A model generated the notes under the pieces. It saw only the letters and a program-made list of their open reading frames with translations, had not been told where the DNA came from and did no database searches. A DNA stretch of 43,084 bases, taken from NCBI GenBank assembly GCA_913057785.1, contig CAJXPD010000055.1:1-43084 (forward strand), written 5' to 3'. A program made the position numbers and the translations under genes. This document shows, piece after piece, positions 1-7,131 of this stretch. Every line of letters begins with the position of its first letter. The first letter of the stretch is position 1. The stretch is from an uncultured Lewinella sp. (GTDB taxonomy: Bacteria; Bacteroidota; Bacteroidia; Chitinophagales; Saprospiraceae).

Positions 1-100
1 TGCTGACTTCCTGTCTGCCGCCAGGTAGATCTTCGGCGAGTGTAAAAAAGTCAGTCGCCGAAGGTAATCTAAAGAGAATCTTCCCAGTCTCAAGGAACAT
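1..100 (-). CDS. Possible 5' fragment of a divergent gene, cut by the left edge
   Basis: An open frame runs from an ATG at complement 100-98 to the window edge, giving 33 residues with no stop, including a segment reading TLAEDLPGG. It would be divergent from the lipoprotein gene at 187. I do not recognise the family. The opposite strand is also open here: a frame from base 3 ends with TAA at 105-107. This could therefore instead be the tail of a plus-strand gene. Codon choice looks somewhat more natural on the minus strand, but about 100 bases cannot settle it. Confidence 0.3.
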   Translation of the reverse strand, partial: MFLETGKILFRLPSATDFFTLAEDLPGGRQEVS

Positions 101-186
101 GAACTAAAGGAAAATAGGGGAAACAATGTTACCAATTGACCTTTAGCTTACACTTGCTTGCAGCACAGGAATTAACTGCCAATCTT

Positions 187-1014
187 ATGCAAAAAATCCT
201 TGCATTAATTGTAATGCTCTCCTTGTCCTGGGGATGCAGCAACGACCCCATTCCCAACACTAGGGAGAAAGTAAATGCTTCGCACTCAGCTCATGATTCT
301 CTGATGCAGGCGATGAATCAGAATCAAAAAGCTACCCTCAAAACGCTAGGGGTCCTAGTGTATGATGGAGTAAATGACCTCGACTACGCTGGTCCTTTAT
401 ATGTACTAGGCCAGATGATGGGAATAGAGCGTAAGCTTATTAGTATAGAAGATGGCCCAGTAATGACGGTCATGGGGGTAGAATTGAATCCAGACGCCAC
501 CATTGATGAAGTAGATCAATTGGATTTATTGGTTATTCCCGGAGGAGCTAGGGGAACCATACTTGCCGCTTACGACGATAAACTTCTTTCGTGGATCCGA
601 AAGATAGATGATAATAGCCTCTACACTGCCAGTGTCTGTACGGGCGCCTGGATATTAGCCGCCTCCGGCCTATTGGAAGGGAGGAAAGCCACTACTAATT
701 GGTATCGAGCAGAAGAAATGTTGGAAAAGTATGATGCACAGTTCGTGCCAGAGCGCTACGTGCGGGACGGCAAATGCTGGACCGCAGCTGGGGTAACTGC
801 TGGTATGGATATGGCCTTGGCCATGCTGGAAGATCTGCGAGGATTTGATTATGCCCAAGCCGTGATGTTGGATATGGAATATGATCCCGCTCCTCCGATT
901 TTGGGAGGGAGCCCAGGAAAGACCCGCCCGGCGGTTACGCAAATGATGACTGCGATGTATGATCAAGGTGTGTTGCCGCTTATTGACAGCTTAGATATCA
1001 GCCGAATCCAGTAG
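187..1014 (+). CDS. DJ-1/PfpI family lipoprotein, isonitrile hydratase-like
   Basis: A 275-residue predicted lipoprotein. The start at 187 gives a clean signal peptide with a lipobox Cys at residue 17 (SLSWGC); the longer TTG-initiated frame from 136 would bury this signal. Residues ~53-265 form a class I glutamine amidotransferase-like (DJ-1/PfpI) domain. It resembles the isonitrile hydratase branch throughout: LDYAGP with Asp66, DLLVIPGG, the nucleophile elbow SVCTGAW with Cys151, RKATTNW, VRDGK and EYDPAPP. In that family the Asp and Cys are the catalytic residues that hydrate R-NC to an N-substituted formamide. An exported lipoprotein form is unusual, since the characterised enzyme is cytoplasmic. 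The gene ends 19 bases before the next and leads the copper-type operon. It could instead be another DJ-1-type hydrolase or a copper-binding DJ-1 relative; the fold is certain, the substrate is inferred. Confidence 0.85.
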   Translation: MQKILALIVMLSLSWGCSNDPIPNTREKVNASHSAHDSLMQAMNQNQKATLKTLGVLVYDGVNDLDYAGPLYVLGQMMGIERKLISIEDGPVMTVMGVELNPDATIDEVDQLDLLVIPGGARGTILAAYDDKLLSWIRKIDDNSLYTASVCTGAWILAASGLLEGRKATTNWYRAEEMLEKYDAQFVPERYVRDGKCWTAAGVTAGMDMALAMLEDLRGFDYAQAVMLDMEYDPAPPILGGSPGKTRPAVTQMMTAMYDQGVLPLIDSLDISRIQ

Positions 1015-1033
1015 GTTATATTCAGCAATCATC

Positions 1034-1420
1034 ATGAGGAAAAGAGTCAGTTTTTTGCTTTTATGCTTAGTGCTCCTGCTAGCAGGCAAGGAGGTGCTAT
1101 GGCTATCCTCATTCCAGCTGTTGCAGCAACAGATTGCTGACCAATGGTGTATCAATAAATTTGATGCAGAACTCATGTGTGGGGGTAGATGTTACCTCTA
1201 CCAACAATTGCAAGATTTGAACGAGGGAGACAATAGTTCCACTACGTTCAAGATTACCCGACTGTCGACTATTGTATTGTATGTAGCTCCTAAATGGAGC
1301 GCTTTCTCTGAAACAGCACCGGCCTTGTCCAGTGACAAAAAGAAGCATTTTACCTATCGAGCCTTACTCGATCGGCTATTTAACCAGACTCCCTTCATCC
1401 CCCCAGAAGAACTTACCTAA
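1034..1420 (+). CDS. Small exported or membrane-anchored protein with a Cys-Gly-Gly-x-Cys motif
   Basis: A 128-residue protein. An N-terminal hydrophobic segment (residues ~5-25) could be a signal peptide or membrane anchor. It is followed by a compact Cys region: CINKF, then MCGGRCYLYQQL, giving Cys residues spaced like a soft-metal or disulfide site. The rest is polar with no recognisable enzyme domain. Small proteins with an MCxGxCYL motif are, from memory, common in Bacteroidota next to outer-membrane transport genes; I know of no assigned function. It lies 19 bases after the isonitrile hydratase-like gene and ~100 bases before the CDVCGCS outer-membrane protein, so it is probably co-transcribed. 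A role in binding or passing on copper is inferred from the Cys motif and neighbours only. Confidence 0.75.
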   Translation: MRKRVSFLLLCLVLLLAGKEVLWLSSFQLLQQQIADQWCINKFDAELMCGGRCYLYQQLQDLNEGDNSSTTFKITRLSTIVLYVAPKWSAFSETAPALSSDKKKHFTYRALLDRLFNQTPFIPPEELT

Positions 1421-1519
1421 TCCTGTAATCATTTCTAACTCGGGGCGCTGCAAGAAGCGGTAATTCTGCTAGGTGCGGTATGCTCCATCTATTCTTTTAA
1501 AGCTGACAATGTATTTCTT

Positions 1520-2416
1520 ATGATTAAGAAAGCCGTCATGCTAGGTGGTATGCTATTTTGGGCTGCTTCGATCCTAGCTTGCGATGTTTGTGGCTGTAGT
1601 GCCAATGGCTATGGGGCCGGGTTGCTTTCAGCCTATCGATACAACACCATTAGCCTTAGGTGGTACCATTCTCCCTTCGAACAGATCTTAGAACAAGGCA
1701 TTCCCACTAAGGATGTCTTTCAACGGATAGATGTCAATCTCCGATATCATCTTTCGGGGCGCTGGATAGGCAACCTGGTACTGCCTTTCCAATGGAATTA
1801 TCGAGAAGGCCCTGATCGCTCCTTGAGCCTCGAAGGCCTGGGAGATACTCGCTTTACTCTTGCCTATGTTGTTTTAGACAATATCCTGGTAGGGGAGAAG
1901 GGGCAATTATACTGGGAGCTGGGAACCGGTGTGAAAGCCCCGACTGGGAAGTTCGATAATGATTTATACCAAGCTGACCTTCCAGAAAACTTCAATATTG
2001 GAAACGGCAGTTGGGCATCGCTTTGGCAAACGAGCTTGCTGTACAACTGGGGAAAACTTGGATGGGTCAACAATCTGGCTTACCAGCTCAATGGGCGAAC
2101 AAAAGAGGACTATCATTTTGGGAATCAACTAAGTGTTAGCAGCATGGTATTTGCCCGACAATCCGTAAGCCCTACCGCTGAGCTTATACCCTTTGCCGGT
2201 GTATTCTACGAGGAAATCGCACAGGATCTCTTCTACGCAGATAATGCGGCTCACGGCACGGGAGGTAGTGGCTATTACCTCACAGCGGGACTTAATGCCA
2301 AGTATCAGGACCTCCTCTTGGGGGGCTCTGTTTTTGTCCCTTTTCAACAAAACTATGCTGATGGTGAAATGGAAGCCAAGACCAGGCTAACCATTGATCT
2401 TACCTATGCCTTTTAA
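1520..2416 (+). CDS. Outer-membrane beta-barrel-like protein with N-terminal CxxCxC motif
   Basis: A 298-residue exported protein. A signal peptide of ~20 residues is followed at once by CDVCGCS (Cys21, Cys24, Cys26), a cluster well suited to binding Cu(I). The rest alternates aromatic and polar residues in amphipathic strands (WIGNLVLPFQWNY, LYWELGTGVKAPTGKF, YYLTAGLNAKY) and ends in TYAF, with the terminal aromatic typical of outer-membrane barrels. It resembles the transporter-like outer-membrane proteins found beside MbnP-like and di-heme peroxidase-like genes in Bacteroidota. If Cys21 is lipidated (SILAC could act as a lipobox), this would be a lipoprotein rather than a classic barrel. 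It is followed 32 bases later by the MbnP-like gene. A role as outer-membrane channel or receptor for the copper system is inferred. Confidence 0.75.
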   Translation: MIKKAVMLGGMLFWAASILACDVCGCSANGYGAGLLSAYRYNTISLRWYHSPFEQILEQGIPTKDVFQRIDVNLRYHLSGRWIGNLVLPFQWNYREGPDRSLSLEGLGDTRFTLAYVVLDNILVGEKGQLYWELGTGVKAPTGKFDNDLYQADLPENFNIGNGSWASLWQTSLLYNWGKLGWVNNLAYQLNGRTKEDYHFGNQLSVSSMVFARQSVSPTAELIPFAGVFYEEIAQDLFYADNAAHGTGGSGYYLTAGLNAKYQDLLLGGSVFVPFQQNYADGEMEAKTRLTIDLTYAF

Positions 2417-2448
2417 TCCACTTTTGAAAATATTTCAACCTTTTAAAT

Positions 2449-3303
2449 ATGAAAAAGCTATTGTTTTTAGGTCTTTTAAGTTTGTCTTTATTTAGCTCTT
2501 GTAACAATGATGATGATAATCCAAGTCCAGCTGGCCCAGGGACGATGGAAATTGAGTTTGATAATGTGGCCATCATCAATGGCATTCAACGTCAACTTAG
2601 CTTAAAGGAAGTTGGCAGTACAGATTATAACTACGAGAATGCCATGGGGCAGGACTTCAACCTGACCTTTTTGCGCTACTTCATTTCCAATGTCGTATTG
2701 GAAGGACCGAATGGAGAGCGATTCGAAGACCCTCAAACGGCAGAAGCCACTTCCTCATCTGGCTACTATTTGGTCGATGAAGCCACGCCGAGTTCACAAT
2801 TGGTCAAATTGGAAAATATTCCAGCAGGAGCGTACAATAAGATCTCTTTCACCGTAGGTGTGAGCGAAGAAGGTATCAAGGAAGGAGCTGCCGGAGGTGC
2901 GCTTGATCCAGCCACTAACGGCATGTTTTGGAATTGGAATGCTGGCTACGTGGCGATCAAAGTTGAAGGGCAATCTGCCGTTTCTGCAGGCGGAGCTATC
3001 GGTAACACTATTGATCCCGAGAATGAGAAGGGTTTGGTTTTTCACGTAGGTGGATGGAAAGATATTGAAGGCACTGCTTTCGTCAACAATAATCAAACCT
3101 TGTCCTACGCTTTCGATGTGAGTGCCAAAGTAGCGGATGATCAAGCTCCTCATGTTCATATGGTAATGGACATTTTGCAACTATTTACTGGGCAAAATGA
3201 GATTGATTTTACAGGCAACAATAATGTCCATAAACCTACAGATGGAAAATCAATGGCAGAGAACTTAGGTGCGGCCTTTGCTTTTGATCATATTCATCAG
3301 TAG
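2449..3303 (+). CDS. MbnP-like copper-binding lipoprotein
   Basis: A 284-residue lipoprotein with lipobox Cys18 (LFSSC), then an acidic linker and one MbnP-like domain at residues ~33-280. Family features include FLRYFISNVVL near residue 75, ENIPAGAYNKISFTVGV near 122 and NGMFWNWNAGY around 158-167, which carries Trp161 and Trp163. In methanotroph MbnP and the related CorA, a Trp is oxidised to kynurenine by the di-heme partner MbnH/CorB, building a Cu(I) site. Which Trp, if any, is modified here cannot be told from sequence. The partner-like di-heme gene follows directly at 3381. A GC-rich hairpin separates the two genes. Family assignment is firm; copper binding is expected from the family but not shown. 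Confidence 0.85.
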   Translation: MKKLLFLGLLSLSLFSSCNNDDDNPSPAGPGTMEIEFDNVAIINGIQRQLSLKEVGSTDYNYENAMGQDFNLTFLRYFISNVVLEGPNGERFEDPQTAEATSSSGYYLVDEATPSSQLVKLENIPAGAYNKISFTVGVSEEGIKEGAAGGALDPATNGMFWNWNAGYVAIKVEGQSAVSAGGAIGNTIDPENEKGLVFHVGGWKDIEGTAFVNNNQTLSYAFDVSAKVADDQAPHVHMVMDILQLFTGQNEIDFTGNNNVHKPTDGKSMAENLGAAFAFDHIHQ

Positions 3304-3323
3304 ACTTACTATCTCTCCATTAA

Positions 3324-3364
3324 CCCCCGCGCCAGAATTCCTGAGTTGGCATCTTGCGTGGGGG
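3324..3364 (+). other. GC-rich hairpin between the mbnP-like and mbnH-like genes
   Basis: CCCCCGCGC at 3324-3332 pairs with GCGTGGGGG at 3356-3364 (nine pairs, one G-U), with a 23-base loop. No T-run follows, so it does not look like a standard terminator. It may stabilise or help process the upstream mRNA so that MbnP-like protein is made in excess of the catalytic partner; this is inference. Confidence 0.45.
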
Positions 3365-3380
3365 CCCTAATTAGTACATC

Positions 3381-4400
3381 ATGTTGAGAAAAATATCTTG
3401 GATGGCGCCTGCTGTCTTGCTTCTGGTGGCTTGTGAACGATCGGGGATAGAAGCCTTCAATCCTTACGAGTTTCAGGTTCCGGCTCATTTTCCGCCTCCG
3501 ACTTACAACTTAGAAAATAACCCCATTACCCATGCAGGGTTTGATCTCGGGAAGAAGCTATTTAATGATCCCATCTTATCTCGTGATGGCTCAGTGGCTT
3601 GCTCCAACTGCCATGCCCAAGCTGTAGCTTTTGCGGATCCCCAGCACCGGCTCAGTGTAGGAATTGATGATCGGATCGGTATTCGCAATGCGCCTCCTTT
3701 GGCTAATCTTGCTTTCCTCAATGCGTATTTCTGGGATGGAGGTGTCACTCATCTGGACTTTGTTCCGATCAATGCTATTGAAAGTGAATTTGAGATGGGA
3801 GAGCAATTGAGTAGCCTAGTGGAGAAATTGAATGGGCACAGTCGGTATCCGAGTTTGTTTCGGGATGCCTTTGGAGATCATGACACAATCAACGCGCCAT
3901 TGGTGCTCCACGCCCTTTCACAATATATGAACTTGCTTATTTCAGACAATGCTAAATACGATCAATATGTACGTAAGGAGGTATCGCTAAGCACGGAGGA
4001 GCTAGCTGGGCTTAGACTCTTCGAAAAGAATTGTACGAGCTGTCATAGTGGTGCTCTATTCACTAATCAGCAATATGCCAATAATGGCTTGGATACTGTC
4101 TTTTCTGATATCGGTAGAGCCTTGATCAGTGAAGGATTGGCAGACAATGGAAAATTCCGTATACCAAGCCTTCGGAATATAGCTTTGACAGCACCCTATA
4201 TGCACGATGGGAGATTTGCCACTTTAGAGGAGGTACTGGAGCACTATAATTCTGGTGTAAAAGCATCTGTCACCCTAGCAGCTGAATTGCAGGAATTAGG
4301 TCGTCAAGGTATCCCCTTATCCAAACCAGAGCAAGCCCGTATTATTGAATTTCTACACACATTAACAGATTATGCGTTTATCACGAATGAGCTGTTTTAA
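3381..4400 (+). CDS. Di-heme cytochrome c peroxidase/MauG family lipoprotein, MbnH-like
   Basis: A 339-residue predicted lipoprotein with lipobox Cys18 (LLLVAC). It has two c-type heme motifs, CSNCH at 74-78 and CTSCH at 218-222, the usual spacing for the bacterial di-heme peroxidase/MauG superfamily. Other family landmarks are LFNDPILSRDGSVACSNCH, GIRNAPPLANLAF, FRIPSLRNIALTAPYMHDGRFATLEE and a C-terminal IIEFLHTL helix. Members reduce H2O2 (cytochrome c peroxidase) or use high-valent iron to oxidise Trp residues of a partner protein (MauG, MbnH). Position immediately after an MbnP-like gene argues for the MbnH-type role. It is the last gene of the plus-strand run and faces the convergent serine hydrolase. 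Assignment to MbnH rather than plain peroxidase rests on context. Confidence 0.85.
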   Translation: MLRKISWMAPAVLLLVACERSGIEAFNPYEFQVPAHFPPPTYNLENNPITHAGFDLGKKLFNDPILSRDGSVACSNCHAQAVAFADPQHRLSVGIDDRIGIRNAPPLANLAFLNAYFWDGGVTHLDFVPINAIESEFEMGEQLSSLVEKLNGHSRYPSLFRDAFGDHDTINAPLVLHALSQYMNLLISDNAKYDQYVRKEVSLSTEELAGLRLFEKNCTSCHSGALFTNQQYANNGLDTVFSDIGRALISEGLADNGKFRIPSLRNIALTAPYMHDGRFATLEEVLEHYNSGVKASVTLAAELQELGRQGIPLSKPEQARIIEFLHTLTDYAFITNELF

Positions 4401-4438
4401 GTGTACTACAGGAGCCAAGCAAGAGGTGGCGCGAGTGA

Positions 4439-4469
4439 CCTGGGGCAGCTAAGGAAAAAGCGCCCCAGG
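4439..4469. terminator. Hairpin between convergent genes
   Basis: CCTGGGGC (4439-4446) and GCCCCAGG (4462-4469) form a perfect 8-bp stem between the convergent stops at 4400 and 4502. Neither flank has a good T-run, so it may be a weak two-way terminator or an mRNA 3' end stabiliser. Confidence 0.4.
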
Positions 4470-4501
4470 CCGATCATTATTGATCCAATCGGATCAGACA
4501 T

Positions 4502-5674
4502 TTATTCTTTCATCATGGCGTCTACGATAGCATTTCTAAAATCAAAGAAGACATCACGTAATTCACTCTTCGCATCAGTGCCATAATTGACCATGTATGC
4601 CAGCGTAACGTCATAGTTGGGGAAGTAGAACAGATCAGCTGAGTAGGCCAAGTCCCGTCCTCGATGCCCCAAGCCAAACTCATCCGTTGGCCTTTCTAGA
4701 AAGTCCTTACGAATCGTAACCCCATAGGCTTCACCAGAGCTCAGGTCTTCTGAAGTAATTTCTAACATCTCCTGCAGTCTATTGGCCGGAAGTAAGGTCT
4801 GGTCCCTTAGTAGCGCCTCGATAAAGATTCGCATATCGTAAACTGTGGAATACAATCCTCCATATCCGTTGCCGCTGCCGGTATTGAAGTTGGACATCTC
4901 TAGTATGGTGCCATTGTTATACAGGTCGAAATACCCTTGCGCTACATTGGAGGGCAGTCCCTCGTGCCAGTGGTAATAGGTATCGCTCAGCTTGAGTGGA
5001 TCTAGTATCCGCTTTCGGAGTAGATCTGCATGAGATTCACCAGTAGCGGCATCAATAATCATCGCAGTTAACAGGAAGTTAGTGTTCGAATATTCTACAT
5101 CTGTGCCTGGAGGAAAGACTGCATCATCTCCTCTGACGTACTTCAGTAATTCATCTGGCGTCCACTTCTTGCTAGGATGGTTAAGGATAGCCAGGTAGAA
5201 AGCATCATCGTCTATGAGGTCGTAAATACCACTGGTGTGATTCAATAACTGCCGAATCGTCACCTGATCTGCATTAGCAATATTCTTCAACGTTTTGTCA
5301 GATAGCCACTTCGCCACAGGGTCGTCTAGGGTGAAGAAACCATCCTCCACCAATTGCATGACCAAAACTCCAACGAATAACTTGGTGACGCTAGCTACCT
5401 TCGAAACGTGGCAAGTTTCCAGCGCTATCCCTTCTTGCAGATCAGCCATACCCGCAGCACCGCTCCATTCACCTTCTTGATCTCTGATCAAAAGGGAAAT
5501 CCCAGGTAACCCCCTTTCTGTGTATTCATCGATCACACTTTGAAAGAGCACAGCTTTTGAATGCATGGAACTCGGCGCGGGCGTGCAGGTCGCGGAAGGA
5601 ACGATTTCTGCCTTTTCACAGGCCATGATTAGGAGTAGGAGGCCTACTATGCTTATAATCGATCGTAGTTTCAT
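4502..5674 (-). CDS. Serine hydrolase, class C beta-lactamase/DD-peptidase-like lipoprotein
   Basis: A 390-residue predicted lipoprotein (lipobox Cys19, LLLIMAC) of the beta-lactamase-related serine hydrolase family. Catalytic motifs are in order: SVTK at 95-98 (SxxK nucleophile and base), YSN at 195-197 (YxN), and HRG at 337-339 (HxG, third motif). RQLLNHTSGIYD near 141-152 is another family hallmark. Such proteins act in the periplasm on peptidoglycan peptides, esters or amides, and substrate cannot be read from sequence. The ATG at complement 5674 overlaps by four bases (ATGA) the TGA of the restored upstream outer-membrane frame, suggesting translational coupling. It is convergent with the di-heme protein gene. 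An antibiotic-resistance role is unlikely on family grounds. Confidence 0.9.
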   Translation of the reverse strand: MKLRSIISIVGLLLLIMACEKAEIVPSATCTPAPSSMHSKAVLFQSVIDEYTERGLPGISLLIRDQEGEWSGAAGMADLQEGIALETCHVSKVASVTKLFVGVLVMQLVEDGFFTLDDPVAKWLSDKTLKNIANADQVTIRQLLNHTSGIYDLIDDDAFYLAILNHPSKKWTPDELLKYVRGDDAVFPPGTDVEYSNTNFLLTAMIIDAATGESHADLLRKRILDPLKLSDTYYHWHEGLPSNVAQGYFDLYNNGTILEMSNFNTGSGNGYGGLYSTVYDMRIFIEALLRDQTLLPANRLQEMLEITSEDLSSGEAYGVTIRKDFLERPTDEFGLGHRGRDLAYSADLFYFPNYDVTLAYMVNYGTDAKSELRDVFFDFRNAIVDAMMKE

Positions 5675-6272
5675 TTTGATCCTTTATTTATGGTTAGTGG
5701 AAATTGGAAACCTGTATGGAATGCCAGGTTAGGTAGAATGGGAACATATTCTCTTACGAACGGAATCTGGGGGTCGGCAGGAATAGCCGCCAATCTGGCG
5801 CAATTTCATAACCTAAGCCAAGGGTAGCTCCCCCAGTCATCTGAGCTCGCCCCCAGTTATCCCGCTTTTGGTAGCTACCTTCTTGTAACTCAAAGGTAGG
5901 TACAGCTGAAATAGCATGAAGGTAGCCTAGACCGATGCGTCCCTCGATATCGAATGTTGAAGAAAGATCATGTTGGTATCCCAACTCTGAATAAAGCTGT
6001 ATACCATGATGCACGTATCTATGGTAATGATAGGCTAGCTGTGCCGTTTGAAACCAAGTGCTCTTTTCCCTTTGTTGCAACTGGAATAAGATACCCGCGC
6101 GTATGCCGGGGTGAATAGGCCAGCCAAATACCCCCGCTTCTGCAGCCCCGGGTAATAAGGAGGCATTGTTGAAAAGGCTGATTTCGAGTGGTAAGGTCTT
6201 TGTGGTTTGAGCGATAGTCCGGTTACACCAAAAAAACGCCAAACAAGCCAATAGAAGTAATCGGATTTTCAT
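5671..6272 (-). pseudogene. Outer-membrane beta-barrel protein with a frameshift near its C-terminus
   Basis: The start at complement 6272 gives a signal peptide (MKIRLLLLACLAFFWCNRTIAQ) and an amphipathic barrel-like body, but this frame stops at 5754-5756 after 172 residues, ending RLFLPTPRFRS. In another frame the DNA goes on coding past that stop: PFVREYVPILPNLAFHTGFQF, ending in TGA at complement 5673-5671. That segment reads like the last strands of Bacteroidota outer-membrane proteins. One extra base in the run of five Gs at 5769-5773 (Cs on the coding strand) would join the frames as LFLPTPQIPFVREY. The restored TGA overlaps the next gene's ATG. Either the barrel is naturally truncated or the base count of this homopolymer is wrong. 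Function is unknown; possible partner of the serine hydrolase. Confidence 0.75.
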
Positions 6273-6469
6273 TTTTTCCTTTCAAGTAGCAGGAAAAAAC
6301 ATGAATCTGGAATGATCAGAAACAACCTAAGGCGTTGATTTTTATCACTATAGGTAGACTGTTCATCTATACGAAATGGTAGTGCTTAGTGAAGGCTTCA
6401 GCATTGACATTGATGCTGACCAGAAGGATTGGGGAGCGACCAACAAGCTAGGGTTCAATAAGCCTTTGC

Positions 6470-6489
6470 GGGAATGCGAATGCATTCCC
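6470..6489. repeat. Perfect 8-bp inverted repeat
   Basis: GGGAATGC and GCATTCCC flank a GAAT loop in the gap between the TsaC-like gene (ends 6526) and the barrel gene (starts 6272), both on the minus strand. No T-run follows on the minus strand, so it could be an operator, a processing hairpin or a weak transcript end. Confidence 0.45.
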
Positions 6490-6525
6490 AAGCTTATATA
6501 GATTGTGTTTTCGGGAGTGTTTACA

Positions 6526-7131
6526 CTACTCCCTCAAAAAGATCAATTCATCCTGTGCAGATAATCTTACCATTACAGACAGCTGGCCGCCAGCCTTTTC
6601 CATCTGTCGATGTTTGACCACATAATCTACTCCACGGATATACTCGGAACTTACCGAACCGAAAGAAGCCGGGATGTGCGATTCTGCACTGCTAGCACAA
6701 GCTGCAACTATCGGAGCACCGAATTGTTCGATCAATTCTTGGCAGTAGGAATCCTGAACCAGTCTTATAGCCACCGTACCTTCTTGGGAGAATAGGTTCG
6801 CGGGCAATCGACGTGGGTTTTCCAATAAGATAGTTAAAGGTTGCACGTGGTAAACCAGTAGTGTTTCTAGGCGAGGATGAAGATGATCAACGTATGCCTT
6901 GATCATATCAATTGAGCTGAATAATAACTCAATAGGGTAGCTCTGATTTCGTTGGCTTAGCCTGCGTAGGTTAAGCACGGCGTCTTCGTTAGTAGCATCA
7001 CAACCGATACTCCAAATGGTATCAGTAGGGTAAAGGATCAGTCCTCCTTTTTGCAGCGTAACTAGGGCTTGGTTTAAATCGTAGTTTTGAACCATAAATG
7101 ATTCGTTTGTAAAGGTCGTCATCATAAACAT
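6526..7131 (-). CDS. Divergent TsaC/YrdC/Sua5-family protein
   Basis: A 201-residue protein of the Sua5/YrdC fold. True members make threonylcarbamoyl-AMP from threonine, bicarbonate and ATP for the t6A modification of ANN-decoding tRNAs. Family landmarks include GGLILYPTDTIWSIGCDAT, QPLTILL, GTVAIRLVQD, GAPIVAACAS and GVDYVVKHRQ. The active-site signature is eroded, however. Where typical proteins read KxR...SK, this one has SQRNQSYP, losing both Lys. Where they read STSANxSG, it has AACASSAE, losing the conserved Ser and Asn. The start could be the ATG at 7131 or the Met at complement 7095 (MVQNYD), which fits family length better. It may have lost synthase activity or taken on another role; a second intact tsaC elsewhere would be expected. 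Confidence 0.8.
   Translation of the reverse strand: MFMMTTFTNESFMVQNYDLNQALVTLQKGGLILYPTDTIWSIGCDATNEDAVLNLRRLSQRNQSYPIELLFSSIDMIKAYVDHLHPRLETLLVYHVQPLTILLENPRRLPANLFSQEGTVAIRLVQDSYCQELIEQFGAPIVAACASSAESHIPASFGSVSSEYIRGVDYVVKHRQMEKAGGQLSVMVRLSAQDELIFLRE

Noticed and set aside
4401..4586. Short plus-strand frame after the di-heme protein
   Set aside because: It overlaps the 3' end of the serine hydrolase on the other strand and includes the intergenic hairpin; no homology is visible.
4502..5674. Beta-lactam resistance gene
   Set aside because: The SxxK, YxN and HxG motifs fit the broad serine hydrolase family; lipoprotein form and context do not indicate a true AmpC-type resistance enzyme.
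6376..6501. 41-codon plus-strand frame with two close Cys
   Set aside because: It spans the inverted repeat at 6470-6489, runs against both neighbours and resembles no known family; chance or a gene relic is more likely.
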